DNA of 64,000 nt from an uncultured Porphyromonadaceae bacterium (GTDB lineage Bacteria > Bacteroidota > Bacteroidia > Bacteroidales > Muribaculaceae), in the NCBI GenBank assembly GCA_948467675.1, contig CAOKFI010000005.1, positions 30,604 to 94,603 on the forward strand, read 5' to 3'. Within the stretch, counting starts at the first letter, position 1. Each line of letters starts with the position of its first letter. A program made the position numbers and the translations under genes. Shown here one piece after another: positions 17,365 to 26,790 of the stretch. Under the pieces are notes generated by a model. It saw only the letters and a program-made list of their open reading frames with translations, did no database searches and was not told the DNA's origin.

Positions 17365-18606
17365 TCAGTCAGCATTAGTGGGGAGGGTTCCCGGTGTTGG
17401 TGTGCCTCCGCCGATGATGAAGTCGTTGGAAGAGTTGTTTGTATCTTTCAGGATCACTTTTCCTTCGGCGGTGACTCCGGCCACTTTGCGTCGGAGGCTT
17501 TTTCCTGAATATTCGCCGTTTGATACTCCGTCAGCGCCTGTGTACCATGCCATGCCGGCATCGTCCTTTGCCTCGATACGTTTGATATGGCATGCAGGAT
17601 CTGCCGATACGATATCGATAGCGTCGAGGATGCAGTCGGCCGGAATGACGAGGCTGGTGCTGCTCCCGCCGGGGATTGTAGCTATACTCGAAGCGTCGGC
17701 AACGTAATCGATAGGAGACATTCCGTTTTTGAGGCGGGCCATGATGATCGGCTGGCCTTCGGTGGCGGGCATCATCTCGCGTCCCCATGTCTTCCACAGG
17801 AATGTCATGGCGGGAATACCGTCTATGCGGGTGTCGGCAGGCATGGCGTTGTCGGTGTACAACTGCCAGTCGGCGCCTGACAGGTTTACAGGAGAGGCTT
17901 TGTCGCCTTCAGCAAGAGTGCGGGCGCTGTGATCTATCGGGTTGGCTGCTACGATCACGCTCGTACGGGGCTGTATCGGGAAATCGGTGCCATTGCCGGG
18001 GAAGCACTGTACATGCGATGTCAAAGGATATTTGCCATCAGTGTAAGTATCGCCTGTCATCCATACCGATGGCTGGTCTTTATTCCATGTGGAAGGAGCA
18101 AGGCCAAAATCTACAACACCAAGAATAATGCCGTCGAGATACTGTACTTCGTCGGTATTGTTGTATATTTCATAGAATGCGTCCTGGAAATAGAAATCGG
18201 GAACTCCGGAGAAGTAAACTTCCTTGAATATAATAGAGCTTCCTACAGAGGCGATCAGTTCGATAGATACAGTCTTGTCGGCGAATACCTCGACACCGGT
18301 CATTACACCATTGAGGTTGAGATCGTCGGTTTTGCCGGAGGCGGTGAAGTTGTATGTGCCGGGTACCAGGCTTAACGAGGCCGTTCCGGTAGCAAGGTCG
18401 ATCTGTGCTACCGATTCCTCGGCAGTAGCGGTGTTGAATACGGTCACTGCCATAGCCTGTACGTCGGAGAGGCTGTTTACATCGGATGGAAGAGTGACGC
18501 TTACCTTAACCGTGTGACGGATCACTTCTTCGTCGTCTTTATCGGAACACGATGTGAATCCGATAAGGATTGCCATGATAGGCAACAGGTAAAAGAATCT
18601 TTTCAT
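17365..18606 (-). CDS. DUF4876-like surface lipoprotein
   Basis: A 413-residue lipoprotein (MKRFFYLLPIMAILIGFTSC, Cys20, followed by SDKDDEE). The first about 115 residues look like an Ig-like or transthyretin-like beta-sandwich (VSVTLPSDVNSLSDVQAMAV, then GTYNFTASGKTDDLNLNG). The rest resembles a lamin-tail-like domain (IIFKEVYFSGVPDFYFQDAF, EIYNNTDEVQYLDGIILGV) with a late segment GKSLRRKV. This matches what I know of DUF4876 proteins, which sit beside TonB receptors. The acidic stretch just after Cys20 resembles lipoprotein export signals that send proteins to the cell surface in Bacteroidetes. It may capture substrate for the TonB receptor encoded 48 bases upstream; that role is inferred. 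Confidence 0.7.
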   Translation of the reverse strand: MKRFFYLLPIMAILIGFTSCSDKDDEEVIRHTVKVSVTLPSDVNSLSDVQAMAVTVFNTATAEESVAQIDLATGTASLSLVPGTYNFTASGKTDDLNLNGVMTGVEVFADKTVSIELIASVGSSIIFKEVYFSGVPDFYFQDAFYEIYNNTDEVQYLDGIILGVVDFGLAPSTWNKDQPSVWMTGDTYTDGKYPLTSHVQCFPGNGTDFPIQPRTSVIVAANPIDHSARTLAEGDKASPVNLSGADWQLYTDNAMPADTRIDGIPAMTFLWKTWGREMMPATEGQPIIMARLKNGMSPIDYVADASSIATIPGGSSTSLVIPADCILDAIDIVSADPACHIKRIEAKDDAGMAWYTGADGVSNGEYSGKSLRRKVAGVTAEGKVILKDTNNSSNDFIIGGGTPTPGTLPTNAD

Positions 18607-18654
18607 TACTTAAAAATTGATTGAAAAATATTGAATGCTATTGCAGGTAATCTG

Positions 18655-21546
18655 TCAGAACTTGAGTTTGACTTCAGCACCGAAATACATAGGTATGGTG
18701 ATATCGCGCCAACCTATGGCTGTCTGCAGTTTATATGATTTCGTTATTTTCAGGAAGTTGTTGGCCATAAATGCGATCTCGAGCACTTTGCCGAATTCCT
18801 TGCTGAGCCGGAAATTAAGTATCGCCGATATCGGCAGACGCTCGGTGTCGAATGCTTTGTCGTGGGAATACGACGACAGCATGTAGCGATAACGGGAATC
18901 GGTCTCGAATCCGGACTGCCAGGGTGTGAATGTTCCGTCCGTATTCATGAAGCCTACCGGATTTATATAGTAGTTGTAACGTCCCGGCGAGAACGGATCT
19001 TCCATGCGGTAATAAAGATCGTTGCCTGCTTCATCTTCATATATAGTCCGGTATGATTCCGCCCATATCACCTGCAGAGTCGTAGTAAATATCATCTGCA
19101 GTGCGGGTATATGTGTTATGAAACGGAAGTTGGTGTTGAACCGCGACGATATCTTTCCGCTTCCACCCGGCATGAGCGGCAGCCATGGATATGTGTCGCC
19201 GTTGTATGATGCCGATACGGGAGAGTAATGATCCTGTGTCGAGCGGCGTTTGATATGTATGTAAGCGCCATCGATCGACACGGCAGTTCTGATAGCCGGA
19301 ATGGATGCGAGCGAGAACTGATATTCCACGCCCCATTTGTCGGTCTTGATGCTGTTGGACGGCGTCACGTACGTATAATAATATGTGTGCGGAGTTACCG
19401 CAGCATCGTTCCATACACCGTCCTGCTGATACTGAACGTGGCCGTCCTGATAGCGTACGGCATCGATGCCGTCAGGTGTGCTGTATCTGTTGGCATTCAT
19501 GACCACCGGCTGGGCCACGTAGCCGAACTCGTTCTTGTGCCGCTCGTAAAAGAAGTTGAGCATGCCTTTCACTTTGCGGATCTGGAATGTCAGACCGGCT
19601 TCGGACTTGTAGCTGTAGGCCGGTTTCAGATCCGGGTTGGTGGTATCGTCAATGACTTTGGTGGTCATTACGGCTATCGATTTTCCTTTTTCTCCCGATA
19701 CATCGTCACGGAACAGCATCGAGTACGATGATACGTCGAAATAGGCCTTGTCGGGATAGAATTGCAGCAGAGTAGGGGTTTTCATTCCGACACCGTATCC
19801 GCCTACAAGACTCAGATCGTCGAACAGCCGGTTGTTAGACCGATTCAATATATTGTAGTTGATGTTGATACGCGGTTCGACTGTGGTCATGTTGCCGCGT
19901 CGTGCCTGAGTCCGGTCGATGAATATTGTGGACAGGCGCGCTCCGGCCTGTGCTGTCAGCGATGTGGATCCGATAGGGGTAGTATATTTGTCTTCTGCGA
20001 ACCATGAAAGCACATTCATGGCCGGGATCGAGCTGTACGGGCGCGGACGTATGGATTGGTTGTTGGTTACCTGTGGCGGATTCAGTTCGTCGAATGTCAT
20101 GCCTTGTCCGTAGTTTTTGTTGAATCTCCATTCGGCGCCGATCTTAAAGTTCATGAATGCGCCACCGCTCATCAGCATGAGTTTGTTGGCTTTGATCTGT
20201 GCGTACAGGTCAAGCGGTTTGCCTACTATCTTGCTCCATGAATAATATGTCGATGACATATAGAATGTCTGATATTCTTTGTCGGTAGTGGCATTTCCTA
20301 CCGGTGTGATGCCGGACTGCAATATTACCTGGCGGCGAGAGTAGTCCGATTCGTAAAGATAGTTGGCAGAGGCTGTATATGACAGTCCTGATATCCACGG
20401 GAGGTTGAGGTTCCAGTTACCATCGATGCTGAAACGTCCGCCTATAGTTTTGTTGTTGATGCGTTCGTCGTACATCAGTTCAGGATCAGTTTTTTCGTCA
20501 TTGAGGCTGCTGAAGAATGAGAATCTAACGTTGACCGACAATGGCTTTGACGCTTTCATGAATACATTGCTGTAGCCGGTAGAGAATGTTACGCGGTCGT
20601 AGCCGATATATTTTTTGCGTATATCGGCGTATGACTGGGAATAGTCGGCGGAAAAGTTTAGCGAGCTGCCGTTGCTGAATCCGAAACCTTTGCCAGCATA
20701 TACCATTTTGGAATATGGGTCGGCCTTGAGTTTTACTTCAAGCGGAGTGGCTCCGGCTCTTGATTTGACAATTACCGCACCAGAGGTGAGGTTGCCGTAT
20801 TCGACAGAGGGAATGCCGCGTATCACTTCGACGGATTCGATGTTGTCTGGTGAGATAAGACGCAGATCCACGCCTTTTCCTGCGGTGGAGTGTGATGGTG
20901 TGGTTCCGGCTTTGCTGACACTGAGAGACTGCATGTTGGCATCGTTGGACATCGGAGCGCCGTCGACTACCACCAGTGTGCCCATGGCGTTGTTGGAATT
21001 TTCGTCGAGTTCGCGTATGTATGCCTGACCGACGTTGTTGAGATCGGGATTTTTTGTGACGTTGCCCGGGACGAGCTGCATCATGTCTTCCAGGCTTTTG
21101 GGTTGTATGTGCTGTACTGCAGACCGGTCGATGCGTGATGCCGATCCCAGTTTCTGTACGTTTGAAGTCACCACGACTTCATTGAGCGCCAGACTCAATT
21201 GCTGCAGCTTGATTTTCAGCGGCTGTGTCTTCGACGAGAGTTTTACCGTCTCGCTATACGGCTTATAGCCGGTAGACTTTACTTCTATAGTATATGATCC
21301 TGGACGAAGGCCGGCAATACTGAACGCACCTTTTATATCGGTCTCGGCCCAAAGGTTCTGATCGGGAAGTGTGACGAGGACGAACTCAAGAGGTTCGCCG
21401 GTCTCGGCATCAGTTATGTGGCCGGAAATGGTCAGCCCCGACGGGGCTGAAGCCAGACATGTCTGGCTTCCGAATACTAAGCACAGAATCGATATTATCG
21501 ATGGCAGGAGCTTTTTGCAAATGCGGTTAATGATCAGTATTGACAT
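18655..21546 (-). CDS. TonB-dependent receptor with carboxypeptidase-regulatory-like domain
   Basis: A 963-residue outer membrane receptor, first gene of the operon. After a signal peptide (about 1-33) comes a carboxypeptidase-regulatory-like domain at about 37-120 (GLTISGHITDAETGEPLEFV, then GLRPGSYTIEVKSTGYKPYS). The plug follows (LNEVVVTSNVQKLGSASRID as TonB-box region; VEVIRGIPSVEYGNLTSGAV), then a 22-strand-type barrel ending in YFGAEVKLKF. A SusD partner, the mark of glycan systems, is absent; instead the operon supplies two lipoproteins and two peptidases. Transport of a peptide- or protein-bound nutrient such as heme or a metal is therefore favoured by context. A candidate promoter lies at 21602-21632. 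Confidence 0.93.
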   Translation of the reverse strand: MSILIINRICKKLLPSIISILCLVFGSQTCLASAPSGLTISGHITDAETGEPLEFVLVTLPDQNLWAETDIKGAFSIAGLRPGSYTIEVKSTGYKPYSETVKLSSKTQPLKIKLQQLSLALNEVVVTSNVQKLGSASRIDRSAVQHIQPKSLEDMMQLVPGNVTKNPDLNNVGQAYIRELDENSNNAMGTLVVVDGAPMSNDANMQSLSVSKAGTTPSHSTAGKGVDLRLISPDNIESVEVIRGIPSVEYGNLTSGAVIVKSRAGATPLEVKLKADPYSKMVYAGKGFGFSNGSSLNFSADYSQSYADIRKKYIGYDRVTFSTGYSNVFMKASKPLSVNVRFSFFSSLNDEKTDPELMYDERINNKTIGGRFSIDGNWNLNLPWISGLSYTASANYLYESDYSRRQVILQSGITPVGNATTDKEYQTFYMSSTYYSWSKIVGKPLDLYAQIKANKLMLMSGGAFMNFKIGAEWRFNKNYGQGMTFDELNPPQVTNNQSIRPRPYSSIPAMNVLSWFAEDKYTTPIGSTSLTAQAGARLSTIFIDRTQARRGNMTTVEPRININYNILNRSNNRLFDDLSLVGGYGVGMKTPTLLQFYPDKAYFDVSSYSMLFRDDVSGEKGKSIAVMTTKVIDDTTNPDLKPAYSYKSEAGLTFQIRKVKGMLNFFYERHKNEFGYVAQPVVMNANRYSTPDGIDAVRYQDGHVQYQQDGVWNDAAVTPHTYYYTYVTPSNSIKTDKWGVEYQFSLASIPAIRTAVSIDGAYIHIKRRSTQDHYSPVSASYNGDTYPWLPLMPGGSGKISSRFNTNFRFITHIPALQMIFTTTLQVIWAESYRTIYEDEAGNDLYYRMEDPFSPGRYNYYINPVGFMNTDGTFTPWQSGFETDSRYRYMLSSYSHDKAFDTERLPISAILNFRLSKEFGKVLEIAFMANNFLKITKSYKLQTAIGWRDITIPMYFGAEVKLKF

Positions 21547-21601
21547 GTGTCAGCAATAGTTAAATGCCGAAATATTGATTGGCTGTTATGATTTGGTTTG
21601 G

Positions 21602-21632
21602 CAAAGGTGTGAAAAAAATGGGTAATACGCAA
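21602..21632 (-). promoter_or_regulatory. Candidate promoter of the TonB/peptidase operon
   Basis: The minus strand shows CACCTTTG (21602-21609), one mismatch from TAnnTTTG, with TTG (21630-21632) 20 bases upstream. The predicted leader to the receptor start at 21546 is about 50 bases. The rest of the 351-base gap 21547-21897 holds the opposite-facing promoter of the carboxyltransferase gene and no recognisable gene. Confidence 0.45.
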
Positions 21633-21815
21633 CAAACGGGTTATAAATAACGCTTAGAAACTATCAAATACTTAAAAGTAGGTATGCCGGAGTTGCAAAA
21701 TGATATCATAGACGTTTCTTGTCGGTGTCGGAACTGCTATTGGTATCATGTGAAGGAGTAGCAGGCTGGAAATAAAAAATTAAAGAATTATTTCCGCAAT
21801 ATAGCAGGTTATGCT

Positions 21816-21823
21816 TAACTTTG
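21816..21823 (+). promoter_or_regulatory. -7 box of the carboxyltransferase gene promoter
   Basis: TAACTTTG here matches the Bacteroidetes -7 box. The upstream partner is weak (a TTT run near 21790-21793, about 22 bases before it). The leader to the ATG at 21898 would be about 70 bases. Confidence 0.5.
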
Positions 21824-21897
21824 TCGAAATTATTTAACGTTTTTTTGCCGGAACCGCATGCCGGATACCGGTGCCGTTAACTTAAAATCTCCGAAAG

Positions 21898-23781
21898 ATG
21901 GAACAACGTAAATTGAAAATCAGAGATCTGACTCTTCGTGATGGACAGCAGTCGCTGTTTGCCACCCGTCTTGACCAGCAGAACATAGACAATCTATTGC
22001 CGTTTTATGAGGATGCCGGCTTTTATGCCATGGAGGTATGGGGCGGCGCAGTGCCTGACTCGGTAATGCGTTATCTCGACGAGTCTCCATGGGTTCGTTT
22101 GCGCACTATAAGCCACGCTATGAAAGGCAAATCGCTGCTTACCGCGCTGTCTCGCGGCCGTAACCTGTTCGGTTATGTCCCTTATCCGGACAGTGTGTTG
22201 CGCGGTTTCTACAAGGAAGCCATAGACAATGGCCTGAATGTGATGCGTATTTTCGATGCGTTGAACGATATAGACAATGTCAAGGAGTCGATCCGTATGA
22301 TCAATGAACTTGGCGGTATTCCTGACGGTGCGGTATGTTATACCGTAGATCCGAAAGAGGAGGAGGTGACAGGTTTCGGTGCCCAACTCAAATCTCTGCT
22401 CGGCATGGGCAAGAAGCAGGAGAAGATTTTCACAGATGAGTATTTTGTGGAAAAGGCGAAGCAGATGGAGGCTCTCGGTGCCAAAATAATTACTCTTAAG
22501 GATATGGCCGGTCTGGTAAATCCTCTGCGTGCGGCTTCTATTATTTCCAAACTCAAGGCAGTTCTTAAGGTGCCGGTAGATTTCCATACCCATTGTACCC
22601 CTGGCTACGGTCTGGCGTCGGCTGTCATGGCTATTATAAACGGTGTCGACATACTCGATACCAATATATGGTACTTCGGCGGCGGTTCTGCAGCTCCGGC
22701 AATAGAGCTTATATATATATTCGGAAAGAAGCTCGGGGTGGAACTCGAAGTAAACATGGAGGCAGTAGGCGAAATCCGCAGCCGTCTTCTTGATGTACGC
22801 CGTCAACTTGCGGCATTCGATCTCCAGAAAGATCATTTCCCCCGTGAATTCGATCCGCTGAACGACACCGTACCTGCCGATATCGACGCTTTGTTCGACA
22901 AGGCTGTAGCTGCCGCTCGTGCCGGCAACGAGGCCGAGCTACTTGAGGCCTGTCATGCGATCGAGGCGTATTTCGGTTTCCCGAAACCTAATGAGCTCGT
23001 GAAAGAAGCCGAGGTTCCCGGCGGCATGTATTCAAATATGGTTGCCCAGCTCAAGGCCCTTCATGCCGACGATCTGCTCGACGATGCCATGAAGCTGATA
23101 CCAAAGGTACGGCGCGATGCCGGTCTTGTGCCATTGGTGACACCAACCAGCCAGATCGTAGGCAGCCAGGCTGTGAGTCTCGCTCTCGACAGAAAGAAGG
23201 GGAATCCCGACTACAGTAATCCGAGCAATCAGTTCATCTCGCTTGTCAAGGGAGAGTACGGCCACACTCCGGTTCCGGTAGATCCGGAATTCCGGGCGAA
23301 AATCACAGGATCTCCGGAAGAAAAGCCGTATGATACATCAAAATACCGTAAGCCGGAGAATCCGGTAGTGGAAGACCTCGGCGGTGTAAATCTGGCATCG
23401 AACGATGAGGAGTATCTGTTGCTCGAACTTCTGCCTACTGTGGCCACCGGTTTCCTGCGTAACCGTCGTACTGAGGAGTACAACGCGCGTCAGGCCGAGG
23501 TTGCGGCCGCACAGGCTGCGGAACGTGCCGCTGCCGAGGCTGCCAAGGAGCCGGAAGAACCGATTACAGGCGAGGTGCTTCAGGCGCCCATGGGCGGTAC
23601 AGTGATCTCGATAAATGTAAAGCCCGGCGACAAGGTGGCTCCAGGACAGTTGCTTCTCGTGTACGAAGCCATGAAGATGGAAAATGAGGTCGTAGCCGAG
23701 AAGGCCGAGACGGTAAAACGTATTTTCGTGCAGCCTGGTCAGGTGGTAGGCCTGGAGGCCAATCTCATAGAATTCGAATAA
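21898..23781 (+). CDS. oadA: Biotin-dependent carboxyltransferase (oxaloacetate decarboxylase alpha / pyruvate carboxylase B type)
   Basis: A 627-residue protein joining a carboxyltransferase TIM barrel, a helical post-domain and a C-terminal biotin carrier. The metal-site start RDGQQS, the carbamylated-lysine motif TLKDMAGL, the HTHCTPG metal-ligand loop and FDALNDIDNVKESI all belong to this family. After an Ala/Glu-rich linker (about 535-555) the carrier domain ends with the biotinylation motif EAMKMEN, the acceptor being Lys593. It moves a carboxyl group between carboxybiotin and pyruvate/oxaloacetate. No biotin carboxylase or membrane beta subunit is encoded nearby, so whether it works as decarboxylase pump subunit or as pyruvate carboxylase subunit cannot be decided here. 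It is followed by the independently promoted rpmE2. Confidence 0.92.
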   Translation: MEQRKLKIRDLTLRDGQQSLFATRLDQQNIDNLLPFYEDAGFYAMEVWGGAVPDSVMRYLDESPWVRLRTISHAMKGKSLLTALSRGRNLFGYVPYPDSVLRGFYKEAIDNGLNVMRIFDALNDIDNVKESIRMINELGGIPDGAVCYTVDPKEEEVTGFGAQLKSLLGMGKKQEKIFTDEYFVEKAKQMEALGAKIITLKDMAGLVNPLRAASIISKLKAVLKVPVDFHTHCTPGYGLASAVMAIINGVDILDTNIWYFGGGSAAPAIELIYIFGKKLGVELEVNMEAVGEIRSRLLDVRRQLAAFDLQKDHFPREFDPLNDTVPADIDALFDKAVAAARAGNEAELLEACHAIEAYFGFPKPNELVKEAEVPGGMYSNMVAQLKALHADDLLDDAMKLIPKVRRDAGLVPLVTPTSQIVGSQAVSLALDRKKGNPDYSNPSNQFISLVKGEYGHTPVPVDPEFRAKITGSPEEKPYDTSKYRKPENPVVEDLGGVNLASNDEEYLLLELLPTVATGFLRNRRTEEYNARQAEVAAAQAAERAAAEAAKEPEEPITGEVLQAPMGGTVISINVKPGDKVAPGQLLLVYEAMKMENEVVAEKAETVKRIFVQPGQVVGLEANLIEFE

Positions 23782-23796
23782 AAAATGCCGGTAAAT

Positions 23797-23827
23797 TTTG
23801 CCGATAGGAGATAAATGCCTAAATTTG
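23797..23827 (+). promoter_or_regulatory. Promoter of rpmE2
   Basis: TTTG (23797-23800), exactly 19 bases, then TAAATTTG (23820-23827): a textbook Bacteroidetes promoter beginning 15 bases after the previous stop. Predicted leader is about 68 bases. Confidence 0.85.
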
Positions 23828-23901
23828 CAGGCCATTACGAATGATCGCCCTACCAGCGAAAATTTATCACTTTGATTAACAAATAATAAACTATCAATAA
23901 A

Positions 23902-24156
23902 ATGAAAAAAGATATCCATCCTTCTACCTATCGTGAGGTCGTGTTCAAGGATATGTCTAACGACGAGATCTTCATTACCCGCTCTACTGTAGCCGCAAAG
24001 GAGACAATCGAAGTGGATGGCGTGACTTATCCTTTGGTTAAGCTCGAAATCACCAGTTCCTCTCACCCGTTCTTCACCGGCAAGCAGAAACTTGTCGATA
24101 CCGCAGGTCGCGTAGACAAGTTCATGAGCCGTTACGGAAACCGCAAGAAGAAGTAA
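23902..24156 (+). CDS. rpmE2: 50S ribosomal protein L31 type B
   Basis: An 84-residue ribosomal protein of the large subunit. [20 protein letters not shown], the [13 protein letters not shown] insert, then [20 protein letters not shown] and a basic tail RKKK are diagnostic of L31 type B. It contains no cysteine at all, so it is the zinc-independent form. In many bacteria this form is a paralogue induced when zinc is scarce, but in Bacteroidetes it is commonly the only L31. The gene is monocistronic, with its own promoter (23797-23827) and terminator (24182-24220). Confidence 0.97.
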   Translation: MKKDIHPSTYREVVFKDMSNDEIFITRSTVAAKETIEVDGVTYPLVKLEITSSSHPFFTGKQKLVDTAGRVDKFMSRYGNRKKK

Positions 24157-24181
24157 CCCGGAACATAAGATAAACATAAAG

Positions 24182-24220
24182 CACGGAGGCTATAACAGTC
24201 TCCGTGTTTTGTGTTTTATT
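24182..24220 (+). terminator. Terminator of rpmE2
   Basis: CACGGAG (24182-24188) pairs with CTCCGTG (24200-24206), extended by a GCT/AGT inner stem around ATAAC, followed by TTTTGTGTTTTATT. Confidence 0.85.
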
Positions 24221-24248
24221 GTGTCGTTGTTTTTTCTTCTAAAATGAG

Positions 24249-24279
24249 TTGTGTAATAGACGGTTATTTGCTACTTTTG
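24249..24279 (+). promoter_or_regulatory. Promoter of the polysaccharide export genes
   Basis: TTG (24249-24251), 20 bases, TACTTTTG (24272-24279). Transcription would start near 24285, giving a leader of about 85 bases to the ATG at 24369. Confidence 0.7.
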
Positions 24280-24368
24280 CGCTATTGTTTTGTAAAATGT
24301 TTAATAAGGTGCAGTTCAGGCAATCAAAAAGGTCTGGCTGCGAGGATAACCAATCAGAGAATCCTACT

Positions 24369-26777
24369 ATGACGGTACGTAAATTATTGACATGTTTTTT
24401 GCTTGCCGCTGTATCTTCGGTGGCTTATTCCATGACTGACGATGAGGTAGTATCATACGTCAAAAATGGTCTGGCATCTGGTAAGTCAGAACAGCAGATA
24501 GGCAAAGAACTGTTGGCGAAGGGTGTGACTCAGCAACAGATAGAAAGGCTGAAAACCAAATACGAGGAGTCGCAGGGAGAAGAAATTAAAGTGGAATCGA
24601 TGTCAGTCGCAGGCCAGAGAGCCGAGCGCATGCATGTTTCCGGCGAGGATATCACGGCCGGCCGTCTCGATGATTTGAGCCGTGCCGCATCCGAGCCTCA
24701 GGCCAAGGTGTCGAACGGAGTATTCGGTCACGATGTGTTTTCAAGCCGGGCTCTTACATTCGAGCCGAATGAAAATCTGCCGACTCCCCAGAACTACCGC
24801 CTCGGTCCGGGCGACGAGGTGATCATCGATATCTGGGGCACCAACGAAGCGCAGGTGCGAGAGGTGATAAGTCCGGAAGGAGTCATCATGGTTTCGCAGA
24901 TCGGTCCGGTTTATCTCAATGGGCTGACCATAAAGGAGGCCGATTCCAAGATGCGTCAGGTGTTCGCTTCGAAGTATGCCGGTGTGATGGGCGACAATCC
25001 GGAGTCGGATATAAATGTGACACTTGGCCGTATACGCACTATTCAGGTCGATATACTCGGCGAGGTGTCTGTACCGGGCACCTATCGTCTGTCTCCGTTC
25101 TCAAGTGTGTTTCACGCACTATACAAGGCCGGAGGCATAACAGACATAGGTTCGCTGCGTGACATCACAGTGATGCGCAACGGCCGCAAGCTCCGCGAGA
25201 TCGATGTGTACGATTATCTGTTCAACGGAAACCAGGAGTCCAATATCCGTCTGGAAGAGGGGGATCTCATCCTGGTGTCGCCATACGAGGAGCTTGTGAA
25301 GATAGACGGCAATGTCAAGCGTCCGATGCGCTATGAGCTCCGTAACAACGAGACTCTGGCCGATCTTCTGGAGTATGCCGGCGGTTTTACCGGCGGAGCA
25401 TACGGAGATCAGGTGCGTATATCACGTCAGACCGGTCTGGAGAATGAGATATTCATAGTCCCGAGCGAGGAGTTTGCCACCTACCGTATGGCCGATGGCG
25501 ATATCGTGACTATCGGTGCTGTGCTCGACCGTTATTCCAACCGAGTAGAGATACGCGGTTCGGTATTGCGCCCGGGAATGTTTGCCATTGACAATGACAC
25601 ACGCACTGTCAAGAACCTTGTGGAGAAGGCGGCCGGTCCGACCGAGGATGCGTTTCTCGACCGTGTTCAACTGTTCCGCGAGGGTCCCGGCAAGAATCTG
25701 GAAGTCATAGCCCTGAACCTCGGAGCTATCCTTGACGGCACAGCTCCGGATATCGAGTTGCAGCGCAATGATGTGCTGGTCGTGACCAGCGAGCATGAGA
25801 TATGGGATCGCGGACACATCTCCGTAGACGGTCAGGTAGGCCGTCCGGGCTGGTATCCTTATGCCGCCAATACCACAATAGAAGATATAATCATACAGGC
25901 CGGAGGTCTGCTCGACGGAGCCTCGACCGCCCGTATCGACGTATCGCGCCGCATCTCGGATCCGTCGGCACTTACACCAACCAATGAGCTGGCACAAACC
26001 TATACGTTCGCATTGAAGGACGGTTTTGTGATAGACGGCGAGCCTGGATTCGTGCTTAAGCCATACGATATAGTCAATGTGCGCAAATCGCCCGGCTACC
26101 GTAACCAGCGGGAGGTATGGATCGATGGCGAAGTGGTGTTTGAAGGCAAATATTCGCTGCGCAAGAAAAACGAGCGTCTGTCGGATCTTGTACGCTACGC
26201 CGGCGGTATTACTTCAGACGCGTATCTGAAGGGCGCGCATCTGCTCCGTCAGATGAATGAAGACGAGGTTTATGCCCGCGACCAGACCATACGCCTTGCT
26301 ACCGCCAACCAGGAAGGGGGCGATTCGATCTCTATGGATAAACTGCAGCTTTCAAATGTATATTCCGTAGGTATCGACCTTGAGAAGGCGCTTGCAAATC
26401 CGGGATCGGATTTCGATATGGTTCTGCGTGAAGGAGACCGTCTGGTTGTACCACAATATGTGAGTACGGTCAAGATCAGCGGCGATGTGATGTATCCCAA
26501 TACGGCACTCTATCAGAAGGACAAGAAGCTGAAATATTACATAGAGCAGGCAGGCGGCTACGGAGAGCGTGCCAAGAAGAGCAAAGCGTTTGTCGTGTAT
26601 ATGAACGGTACCGTGGCGCGAGCAAAGGGCAATGTCAAGATCGAGCCGGGATGCGAGATCATAGTGCCGTCCAAACCTAATAAGAAAGGTGTCACCTTCG
26701 CCGAGATCATGGGTATCCTGACATCGACCGCATCGATCGGCACAATGGCCGCAAGTATAGCCAACCTGGTTAAGTAA
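24369..26777 (+). CDS. Polysaccharide export protein with SLBB repeats (Wza-like)
   Basis: An 802-residue periplasmic/outer membrane protein of the Poly_export family. The signal peptide is MTVRKLLTCFLLAAVSSVAYS. A short helical region follows, then the Poly_export domain (NYRLGPGDEVIIDIWGTNEA, at about 145-240), then a series of SLBB domains recognisable by repeated units such as VDILGEVSVPGTYRLSPFSS, VEIRGSVLRPGMFAIDND, ISVDGQVGRPGWYPYAAN and VWIDGEVVFEGKYSLRKKN. A C-terminal stretch (FAEIMGILTSTASIGTMAAS) may cross the membrane. The frame is open from 24249, but the start at 24369 is chosen because it begins the signal peptide. No lipobox is present, unlike classical Wza. The Wzz-type gene follows 13 bases later. 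Confidence 0.9.
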   Translation: MTVRKLLTCFLLAAVSSVAYSMTDDEVVSYVKNGLASGKSEQQIGKELLAKGVTQQQIERLKTKYEESQGEEIKVESMSVAGQRAERMHVSGEDITAGRLDDLSRAASEPQAKVSNGVFGHDVFSSRALTFEPNENLPTPQNYRLGPGDEVIIDIWGTNEAQVREVISPEGVIMVSQIGPVYLNGLTIKEADSKMRQVFASKYAGVMGDNPESDINVTLGRIRTIQVDILGEVSVPGTYRLSPFSSVFHALYKAGGITDIGSLRDITVMRNGRKLREIDVYDYLFNGNQESNIRLEEGDLILVSPYEELVKIDGNVKRPMRYELRNNETLADLLEYAGGFTGGAYGDQVRISRQTGLENEIFIVPSEEFATYRMADGDIVTIGAVLDRYSNRVEIRGSVLRPGMFAIDNDTRTVKNLVEKAAGPTEDAFLDRVQLFREGPGKNLEVIALNLGAILDGTAPDIELQRNDVLVVTSEHEIWDRGHISVDGQVGRPGWYPYAANTTIEDIIIQAGGLLDGASTARIDVSRRISDPSALTPTNELAQTYTFALKDGFVIDGEPGFVLKPYDIVNVRKSPGYRNQREVWIDGEVVFEGKYSLRKKNERLSDLVRYAGGITSDAYLKGAHLLRQMNEDEVYARDQTIRLATANQEGGDSISMDKLQLSNVYSVGIDLEKALANPGSDFDMVLREGDRLVVPQYVSTVKISGDVMYPNTALYQKDKKLKYYIEQAGGYGERAKKSKAFVVYMNGTVARAKGNVKIEPGCEIIVPSKPNKKGVTFAEIMGILTSTASIGTMAASIANLVK

Positions 26778-26790
26778 GCGTTTGTATAAT

